Source of the DNA: Tumulicola sp039922955
Lineage (GTDB): Bacteria > Vulcanimicrobiota > Vulcanimicrobiia > Vulcanimicrobiales > Vulcanimicrobiaceae
DNA length: 11,845 bases
Assembly: GCA_039922955.1 (NCBI GenBank)
Contig: JBDTDR010000183.1
Location: forward strand, 1-11,845
Reading direction: 5' to 3'
Shown: piece by piece, positions 6,906 to 11,845 of the stretch
How positions within the stretch are numbered: the stretch's first letter is position 1
Layout: each line of letters begins with the position of its first letter
Program-made: the position numbers and the translations under genes
Notes under the pieces: model-generated
What the model was told of the DNA's origin: nothing
The model's database searches: none
The model's input: only the letters and a program-made list of their open reading frames with translations

Positions 6906-7674
6906 CCGACATCAATCCCGCGACCTGGATGCCCTCGAACCATTCCGGCTGCAGCTCGGCGGCGCCCTCGATGTGATAGGCGCGCGCGCCATGCGATTCT
7001 GAAAGTTCGGCCAGATGTTTGGTGTTCGCCGAGGTCTTCCCGCCGACGACGACCATCACTTCGACATCCTGCGCGAGCCGCTGCGCTTCGTTCTGACGAT
7101 TGTGCGTATCGGTGCAAATCGTGTTGACGGCGCGTACTTCGTAGTACTTATTGGCAAGCGCGCGCACGATGTCGGTAAATCCTTCTCCCGACCAGGTCGA
7201 CTGCACGACCACGCCGACCTTGCTCGAGCGGGGCAGCCCGGCAACGTCTTCGATCTTCTGAATGCACCACGCGCCGGGAACGTGGCTCAGCGTTCCCTTT
7301 ACTTCGGGATGGGCGGGATCGCCGATTACGATGATCTTGTATCCCGCGTCCTTGAGCTTCTGAGCCTGAACGTGAATCTTCGTGACCATCGGACAGGTGG
7401 CGTCGATTATTTCGAGCCCCTTCACCTTGGCCTCGTCGAAGACTTCAACCGGAAGCCCGTGCGCTCGAACGAAGAGCGCGCCGGCATCCACTTCGTCAAC
7501 CGACTGCGCGTTGCGCAGCCCGCGCGACCTCAACGATTCGACCATCTGCGGGTTGTGAACGACGTGTCCGAGCGTCGTCACCTCACCGCGCGACGCAATC
7601 GCTTCCTCGGCCTTTTTTACCGTGATGGCGACCCCAAAACAGAACCCTTGAACGGACGCTTTACGAATTTCCAC
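6832..7674 (-). CDS. ispH: 4-hydroxy-3-methylbut-2-enyl diphosphate reductase
   Basis: IspH is the last enzyme of the MEP pathway. It reduces HMBPP to IPP and DMAPP in the cytoplasm using a [4Fe-4S] cluster. From the GTG at 7674 the protein has 280 residues. The three cluster cysteines are in place: C12 (GFCFGV), C94 (DATCPM) and C187 (TICTDTHNRQ). The active-site H40 (HNPQ), H122 and E124 (HPEVKGT) are also present, as are VVGGKTSANT and SGASTP near the end. I chose GTG 7674 over the upstream ATG at 7695 because it gives the family's usual MEIRKA-x-x-x-GFCFGV start and has GGGAG 5 nt upstream. The gene overlaps the end of plsC by 14 nt. The organism therefore makes isoprenoids by the MEP route, and the IPP/DMAPP produced feeds the prenyl synthase encoded next. 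Confidence 0.98.
   Translation of the reverse strand: MEIRKASVQGFCFGVAITVKKAEEAIASRGEVTTLGHVVHNPQMVESLRSRGLRNAQSVDEVDAGALFVRAHGLPVEVFDEAKVKGLEIIDATCPMVTKIHVQAQKLKDAGYKIIVIGDPAHPEVKGTLSHVPGAWCIQKIEDVAGLPRSSKVGVVVQSTWSGEGFTDIVRALANKYYEVRAVNTICTDTHNRQNEAQRLAQDVEVMVVVGGKTSANTKHLAELSESHGARAYHIEGAAELQPEWFEGIQVAGLMSGASTPGWLVDEVEARMEELSRQPA
6853..6859 (-). promoter_or_regulatory. Likely Shine-Dalgarno site for the polyprenyl synthase
   Basis: GGAGGAG on the minus strand lies near the 3' end of ispH. In the synthase frame the codons that follow are GTC (6848), GTC (6845) and CTG (6839), none a standard start. The second GTC is 7 nt from the site and the CTG 13 nt. The site fits a start close to the ispH stop at 6834..6832 rather than at GTG 6905. 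Confidence 0.4.
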
Positions 7675-8260
7675 CGATACTCCCAGCGAGCGCATGGACC
7701 GCGCTCATGACATCTGCCGTAAACTTCGCCAAATCGTCGCGAGTTGCTTTCCGGTCGGCCCTCAGCGCGAGCGGGCGCCCGAATGCGACCTTAATCTGAC
7801 CGAATCGCGACGCCTGGGCGCCTCCGACCACGCAGGCCGGCAGCACGGGCGCCTGCGACAGCGCGGCCAACAGCGCGACACCGGTTTGCGGCCGGACGTC
7901 GCCGGTCAGGTTCCGCGTCCCCTCCGGAAAGATCCCGACGGCGCCGCCGGCCCGCAGCACCGCAAGCGAACGTTTGATCGCCGTCTTAGCGCTGCCTTGC
8001 CGGTCGACCGGATAGGCACCCACCGCGCGGATGGCCGGCGCGAGCACCGGAATGTCGAAAAGCTCCTTCTTCGCCATGAAGCTGATCCGGCGCGGGCAGA
8101 AACACAGTCCCGGCGGGTCCAGGTAGGAGACGTGATTGCAGGCCACGATCAACGGTCCGTCGAGCGGGACGTTCTCCACCCCGTAAACGCGTGCGCGGAA
8201 AAGCGTCCGAAAGATCAGCCGCAGGGTCCCGGCAGCCAAATCGTACGCGCGTGCATTCAC
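7661..8260 (-). CDS. plsC: 1-acyl-sn-glycerol-3-phosphate acyltransferase
   Basis: This enzyme adds the second acyl chain to lysophosphatidic acid to form phosphatidic acid, the branch point of phospholipid synthesis, at the inner face of the membrane. The protein has 199 residues from the chosen start. The HX4D catalytic motif is H43-VSYL-D48 (in CNHVSYLDP), and the substrate-binding motifs are FPEGTR at 111-116 and the YPVDR region at 83-87. A hydrophobic N-terminal stretch may anchor it to the membrane. GTG 8260 was chosen because it overlaps the cmk stop as GTGA, matching other junctions in this operon. An upstream start at 8296 would only add an Arg-rich tail read from within cmk. The order cmk-plsC-ispH is also seen in many Clostridia. 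Confidence 0.95.
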   Translation of the reverse strand: MNARAYDLAAGTLRLIFRTLFRARVYGVENVPLDGPLIVACNHVSYLDPPGLCFCPRRISFMAKKELFDIPVLAPAIRAVGAYPVDRQGSAKTAIKRSLAVLRAGGAVGIFPEGTRNLTGDVRPQTGVALLAALSQAPVLPACVVGGAQASRFGQIKVAFGRPLALRADRKATRDDLAKFTADVMSAVHALAGSIGGNS

Positions 8261-8961
8261 CGGGCGGCCGTCTCGGCGCGCGCGACGATCGCGCAAATCT
8301 CGTCCACGACTTGACCGACCGTCAGATCGCTGGAATCGATCGGGTGCGCGTCGGCCGCGGGCGCCAGCGGCGAGATCGCACGCGTGCGGTCGAGACGGTC
8401 GCGTTCTTCGATCTCTTGCGACAGCCGGCGAACGTCGACGTTCGCGCCCGCCCGTTCGAGCTGCTCCCGGCGACGCTCGACGCGAGCCGAAACCGAGGCG
8501 GTTAGGTAGATTTTCACCTCGGCATCGGGCAGCACGACGGTCCCGATGTCGCGACCGGCCATCACCACCGGACCGGCGGCGGCAATCCGGCGTTGCGCGG
8601 CGACCATCGCGGTGCGAACCTCGGCGTGAGCGGCTACCGTGGAAACGATCGCGGTAACCTCGTTGGACTGCAGCGTCGCTTCGGTAAACTCGCGGCCGTC
8701 CGCGCCCACGATACGCAATCCCAGCGACGCCGACGCATCGGGTACGACGCCGATCGGCTGGGCCGCGGCCAGACGCGCGAGCGCCGCACCGTTGTCGGCA
8801 TCGGTTCGCGTCTGCAAAGCCTCGTATGCCAGCGCCCGATACATCGCGCCGGTGTCGAGATACAACACGCCTAAACGCCGGGCTACCAGGCGCGCGACCG
8901 TCGTTTTGCCCGACGCGGCCGGCCCGTCGATGGTAATTTGTAGCGGCGTTGCGCGACTCAC
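8257..8961 (-). CDS. cmk: Cytidylate kinase
   Basis: Cytidylate kinase phosphorylates CMP and dCMP with ATP, salvaging nucleotides released by RNA turnover and phospholipid synthesis. The protein has 234 residues, close to the family norm. It shows the P-loop GPAASGKT at 13-20, DTGAMYRA at 36-43 (the family's D-TGAMYR signature), the AGRDIGT nucleotide-binding segment at 135-141 and the basic LID-type region R-x-x-E-x-x-ERDRLD further on. The start is GTG at 8961, and no good Shine-Dalgarno precedes it, so the transcript may be leaderless or nearly so. It is the first gene of the leftward operon and is divergent from radA. Confidence 0.97.
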   Translation of the reverse strand: MSRATPLQITIDGPAASGKTTVARLVARRLGVLYLDTGAMYRALAYEALQTRTDADNGAALARLAAAQPIGVVPDASASLGLRIVGADGREFTEATLQSNEVTAIVSTVAAHAEVRTAMVAAQRRIAAAGPVVMAGRDIGTVVLPDAEVKIYLTASVSARVERRREQLERAGANVDVRRLSQEIEERDRLDRTRAISPLAPAADAHPIDSSDLTVGQVVDEICAIVARAETAAR

Positions 8962-9055
8962 GGACGGCGGTTTTCGTAAGCGGCCACCGGGAAACCCGCG
9001 TCGCCGAGGAACCTCCGAGGCGAAGCGCTGCCCCCGCAGAACGCTAACGAGTACT
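8962..9055. promoter_or_regulatory. Divergent intergenic region expected to hold promoters for cmk (left) and radA (right)
   Basis: This 94 bp gap is the only place in the window where genes point away from each other, so both operons should start here. I see no convincing -35/-10 pair on either strand. Weak -10-like candidates are TTACGA on the minus strand near 8973-8978 and TAACGA on the plus strand at 9045-9050. The second would put transcription start almost on the radA TTG, implying a leaderless message. CCGAGG occurs twice (9004-9009 and 9015-9020) with an 11 bp period, which could be half-sites on one face of the helix or chance. Confidence 0.45.
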
Positions 9056-10381
9056 TTGGCTAAAGCACGATCGGTCTATTCCTGTTCCGGTTGCGGATTT
9101 GAATCGCCGCGCTGGCTGGGCCGTTGCCCGGCCTGCAATGCCTGGAATTCCTTCGACGAACGCCCCGTCGTCGCCGCCGCGCGCAGTTCGCGCGCGTCGT
9201 CGGCGGCGCGCGGTCCCGCGCCGGAGGTGACGCCGGTGACGTTAGGCGACATTGACGGCGAACGGCTCGTGCGCCGGCAGATCGGCATGCCCGAGTTCGA
9301 CGCGGTGCTCGGCGGCGGCATCGTTCCGGGAAGCCTGACGCTCGTGGGCGGGCCGCCCGGGGCTGGAAAATCGACGCTCCTCTTGCAAATTGCGGCACGC
9401 CTCGCGCGACAGGGCGAAGTCGTGTACCTCTGCGGCGAAGAGTCGGCCGCGCAAGTGAAGCTGCGCGCGCAGCGCCTGGCGATCGATGCACCGCTGCTGG
9501 TCTATCCCGAAACGAACTTGCGGTCCGGGCTCGACCAGCTCGAACGGCGCAACCCTGTCGCGCTCGTGATCGACTCGATTCAAACGGTGTGGCTGCCGGA
9601 ATCCGAAGCTTACGCCGGTAGCGTCACCCAGATTCGCGACTGCACGCAGGCGCTGATGGAGTACTCCAAGCGCACCGGATGTGCGACGTTCATCGTCGGA
9701 CACGTCACCAAAGACGGCGCCATCGCCGGCCCGCGCCTGCTCGAACATCTGGTCGACACCGTCCTGTATTTCGAGGGCGAAGCCAACGGCGAATACCGCA
9801 TTTTGCGCGCCTATAAGAATCGCTTTGGATCGATCGACGAGATTTGCGTGTTCGCAATGCACGACGACGGGCTCGCCGAGGTGGCGAATCCGTCGGAACT
9901 CTTCCTCGGATCGCGCGCGCAGCGTCCCAGCGGTTCGTGCGTGGTAGCGTCGATCGTGGGTTCGCGGCCGGTGTTGATCGAGGTCCAGGCGTTGGTCGGC
10001 GAGACCAGCTACGGCACGCCACGGCGACTGGCGAACAACCTGGATCAGCAGCGCCTGGCGATGATTCTGGCGGTGCTCGAGCGGCACGCCGGCCTGAAAC
10101 TCGGAGCGCACGACGTCTACGCATCCGTCGCCGGCGGATTGCGCGTCGGCGAACCCGCGGCCGACCTCGGCATTGCGCTCGCCATCGCGTCTTCGTTCCG
10201 CAACGTCGCGCTGCCGCCGAAAATGGCGGTCTTCGGCGAGCTCGGACTTTCCGGCGAGATTCGCGCGGTACATGCGGCCGACCGCCGCATCGCCGAGGCC
10301 CGCAAACTCGGTTACGGGGACGTGGTCTCGCCCGAGAACGCCGCCGACGTCGCCCAGGCAATCCGCCGCGCGCTGCGTTAG
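9056..10381 (+). CDS. radA: DNA repair protein RadA (Sms), RecA-like ATPase
   Basis: RadA is a hexameric RecA-related DNA helicase that drives branch migration in recombinational repair and DNA uptake. The 441-residue protein has the full family layout: an N-terminal four-cysteine zinc finger (C10, C13, C24, C27, with the sequence GFESPRWLGRCPAC), a P-loop GGPPGAGKS at 98-106, the diagnostic KNRFGS motif at 254-259 and a C-terminal Lon-protease-like domain (about 340-441, with ASVAGGLRVGEPAADL). The start is TTG at 9056: it gives the family's usual short N-terminus (LAKARSVYSC) before the zinc finger, and no ATG or GTG lies near in frame. The open frame continues upstream to 8639 only as a shadow of cmk. 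No good Shine-Dalgarno is visible. It leads the rightward operon. Confidence 0.97.
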   Translation: MAKARSVYSCSGCGFESPRWLGRCPACNAWNSFDERPVVAAARSSRASSAARGPAPEVTPVTLGDIDGERLVRRQIGMPEFDAVLGGGIVPGSLTLVGGPPGAGKSTLLLQIAARLARQGEVVYLCGEESAAQVKLRAQRLAIDAPLLVYPETNLRSGLDQLERRNPVALVIDSIQTVWLPESEAYAGSVTQIRDCTQALMEYSKRTGCATFIVGHVTKDGAIAGPRLLEHLVDTVLYFEGEANGEYRILRAYKNRFGSIDEICVFAMHDDGLAEVANPSELFLGSRAQRPSGSCVVASIVGSRPVLIEVQALVGETSYGTPRRLANNLDQQRLAMILAVLERHAGLKLGAHDVYASVAGGLRVGEPAADLGIALAIASSFRNVALPPKMAVFGELGLSGEIRAVHAADRRIAEARKLGYGDVVSPENAADVAQAIRRALR

Positions 10382-10394
10382 TACGAAAACGGCA

Positions 10395-11246
10395 TTGTCC
10401 CTATTCGAGATCGTCCCGAACCTTTCCGAAGGCCGCGACGCTTCGTTCGCGGATGCCGCGGCCGCGGCGGTGTCGGCGACGGGCGCCCGGGTCCTCCACC
10501 GAACCAGCGATCCCGCCCACCACCGCAGCGTTCTCACGATCGCCGGCGACGGCGAATGCGTCGTCGCGGCGGCCATCGCTCTGGCGGGTCTCGCCGCCGA
10601 ACGGATCGACCTGCGCCGGCATCGCGGCGTTCATCCGCGCATCGGCGCGCTCGACGTGCTTCCGTTCGTCCCGCTCCGAGACGCGAGTTTGCAGGAAGCC
10701 GCCGCACTGGCACACCGCGCCGGGGCGGCGATCTGGGAGCGATTTCGCATCCCGTCGTTTTATTACGGGGCGGCCGCACGGCACGAGTCGCGCCGTTTGC
10801 TGCCGCAGGTGCGTCGCGGGGAGTTCGAAGGCCTCGACGCGCGCTTTGCCGACCCGCGGTGGGCTCCCGACGAAGGCGATATCGCCAAACACGAAAGCGC
10901 CGGGGCGATCGCGATCGGCGCCCGCGACATCCTGATTGCCTTCAACGTCGAGCTGGCGAGCGACGACCTCGCGGCCGCCCAGTCGATCGCCCGGACGGTG
11001 CGGGAGCGCGACGGCGGCCTGCGCGGGCTACGCGCCCTGGCCTTCCCGCGGGGTGGCGGGCGCGTCCAAATCTCGCTCAACGTCACGGACTTTTACGGCA
11101 CCCCGTTATACCGCATCGTCGAGCTGATTGCCCGGCTGGCGGCCGAACGCGGCATCGAACTCACCGGCAGCGAACTGATCGGCTGCCTTCCTCTCGCCGC
11201 CGTCGAAGCGACGGCAGCGTATTATTTAGGAGTCACCACCCTGTGA
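10395..11246 (+). CDS. ftcD: Glutamate formimidoyltransferase (stand-alone FTCD transferase)
   Basis: The enzyme moves the formimino group of N-formimino-L-glutamate to tetrahydrofolate, the last step of one route of histidine breakdown, feeding one-carbon metabolism. The 283-residue protein has both halves of the transferase and no cyclodeaminase domain. Signatures are FEIVPNLSEGRD at 4-15, HHRSVLTIAG at 42-51 and RGVHPRIGALDVLPFVPL at 77-94. H80 matches the catalytic His82 of mammalian FTCD. Later, RWAPDEG, GARDILIAFNVEL and NVTDFYGTPLY follow the family pattern. The start is TTG at 10395, 13 bp after the radA stop; there is no upstream ATG or GTG in the gap and no clear Shine-Dalgarno. The end overlaps the next gene as GTGA. 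No hut genes or cyclodeaminase are in the window, so the physiological setting is open. Confidence 0.95.
   Translation: MSLFEIVPNLSEGRDASFADAAAAAVSATGARVLHRTSDPAHHRSVLTIAGDGECVVAAAIALAGLAAERIDLRRHRGVHPRIGALDVLPFVPLRDASLQEAAALAHRAGAAIWERFRIPSFYYGAAARHESRRLLPQVRRGEFEGLDARFADPRWAPDEGDIAKHESAGAIAIGARDILIAFNVELASDDLAAAQSIARTVRERDGGLRGLRALAFPRGGGRVQISLNVTDFYGTPLYRIVELIARLAAERGIELTGSELIGCLPLAAVEATAAYYLGVTTL
11228..11232 (+). promoter_or_regulatory. Shine-Dalgarno site for the M16 peptidase
   Basis: AGGAG lies inside the last codons of ftcD, 10 nt before the GTG at 11243. With the GTGA overlap of stop and start it fixes the start of the peptidase gene. Confidence 0.65.
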
Positions 11247-11845
11247 AAAATCTCGCCCCCCGGATCTTGGTGCTGCTCGCACTCGTCGCGCTCGCCCCGA
11301 GCGCCGCCGTCGCGCAGGGCGGACCGGGCGATGGGGGCATCTACACGACGACGCTGCGCAACGGGCTCAAGGTCGTCGTCGTCGAGGACCGGGCCGCGCC
11401 GGTCGTCCAATCGTCGGTGTGGTACGGCTTCGGTTCGCTCGACGAAACGGCCGGAAAAACCGGCCTGGCCCACGCACTCGAACACATGATGTTCCGCGGA
11501 ACGCCCGAGATATCGGCCGGCGGTCTCGACGACGTCGTCGCCCGGTTGGGCGCCCAGATGAACGGCGAAACGACCTACGACTACACGCAGTTCTACTTCG
11601 AAATGCCGGCCGACAAAATCGACGTCGCGCTCTTCATCGAAGCCGACCGCATGCAGCACGCGGCCCTGCGCGCCGCCGACTGGGCGGTCGAGCGCAGCGC
11701 CGTGCTTAACGAACTCGACGGCGACGCCAGCTCACCCTTCTTCAACTTGCTTGCGCGCGTCCGCGCGGCCGCGTTCCCCGGCCAACCGGCCGGCCGTACG
11801 CCGATCGGCGACCGGCGCGGCCCGGTCCTCGACGACGACGACCTT
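11243..11845 (+). CDS. Exported M16 family zinc metallopeptidase (partial, N-terminal 201 residues)
   Basis: This is the N-terminal part of a pitrilysin/processing-protease family (M16) peptidase, cut by the right edge. Residues 1-24 form a Sec-type signal peptide: MKN-x4-R, a Leu/Val/Ala-rich core and a likely cut after AVA before Q25. The mature protein begins IYTTTLRNGLKVVVVED, the usual M16 opening. The inverted zinc motif HALEH is at 77-81, followed by MMFRGT; the third ligand is probably E157 in ERSAVLNEL, 76 residues after H81, as in the family. MNGETTYDYTQFY and EADRM are further M16 landmarks. Family members of this exported kind usually have about 430-900 residues, so the inactive C-terminal half is likely missing here. 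The GTG start overlaps the ftcD stop as GTGA. It probably degrades peptides or unfolded proteins outside the cytoplasm. Confidence 0.93.
   Translation, partial: MKNLAPRILVLLALVALAPSAAVAQGGPGDGGIYTTTLRNGLKVVVVEDRAAPVVQSSVWYGFGSLDETAGKTGLAHALEHMMFRGTPEISAGGLDDVVARLGAQMNGETTYDYTQFYFEMPADKIDVALFIEADRMQHAALRAADWAVERSAVLNELDGDASSPFFNLLARVRAAAFPGQPAGRTPIGDRRGPVLDDDDL

Noticed and set aside
7675..7695. Earlier ATG start for ispH
   Set aside because: GTG 7674 has GGGAG at 5 nt and gives the family's usual N-terminus; the ATG adds seven residues not typical of IspH.
8261..8296. Earlier start for plsC
   Set aside because: It adds only an Arg-rich tail read from inside cmk. GTG 8260 makes the GTGA overlap typical of this operon.
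8639..9055. Upstream extension of the radA open frame
   Set aside because: It runs antisense through cmk. RadA proteins begin only a few residues before the zinc finger, which matches TTG 9056.
10173..10394. Upstream extension of the ftcD frame into radA
   Set aside because: The family N-terminus (FEIVPNLSEG) begins right after TTG 10395, and the upstream part is an Arg/Ser-rich shadow of RadA.
9242..10576. A 444-codon open frame on the minus strand opposite radA and the ftcD start
   Set aside because: It lies fully antisense to conserved RadA motifs, crosses into ftcD, and its composition is shadow-like with no recognisable domain.
1..11845. Mobile elements, defence systems, CRISPR arrays, tRNA or rRNA
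   Set aside because: No transposase, integrase, terminal repeats, spaced direct repeats or RNA-gene signatures were seen; the gene content is chromosomal housekeeping and envelope functions.

Overview
This is an 11.8 kb, GC-rich, tightly packed bacterial chromosomal segment made of housekeeping and cell-envelope genes. I see no mobile element, CRISPR array, rRNA or tRNA. The mix (PASTA protein beside rpe, a cmk-plsC-ispH cluster, radA, stand-alone glutamate formimidoyltransferase, M16 peptidase) and the heavy use of GTG/TTG starts suggest a GC-rich non-proteobacterial lineage. Eremiobacterota (WPS-2), Armatimonadota or a relative are my guesses; the sequence alone does not settle this.

The layout is two divergent transcription units around a 94 bp spacer at 8962-9055. 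Leftward (minus strand), the order is cmk, plsC, ispH, a short-chain polyprenyl diphosphate synthase, a very large GT-C glycosyltransferase, yebC, a membrane-anchored PASTA protein, rpe, and the first codons of one more gene cut by the left edge. These genes overlap or lie within about 30 bp of each other, and four junctions are 4-base overlaps (GTGA, CTGA, ATGA, GTGA), so this is very probably one long operon with translational coupling. Rightward (plus strand), the order is radA, ftcD and an exported M16 zinc peptidase cut by the right edge, also close together (13 bp gap, then a GTGA overlap).

The leftward operon links phospholipid synthesis (plsC), isoprenoid supply (ispH and the prenyl synthase) and lipid-linked glycosylation (the GT-C protein) with nucleotide and sugar metabolism (cmk, rpe), a translation-related factor (yebC) and a peptidoglycan-sensing type protein (PASTA). 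The rightward unit has a DNA repair ATPase, a one-carbon/histidine-catabolism enzyme and a secreted protease, with no obvious shared pathway.

The points most worth a second look are: (a) the 1103-residue GT-C protein, which appears to be two complete glycosyltransferase modules fused, with an extra two-helix plus soluble insertion inside the PMT half; (b) a PASTA protein with the extracellular architecture of a PrkC-type kinase but no kinase domain, sitting next to rpe where PrkC sits in Firmicutes; (c) a probable CTG start for that PASTA gene, backed by a well-placed Shine-Dalgarno and a CTGA overlap; (d) only one of the genes in the window (rpe) clearly starts with ATG.
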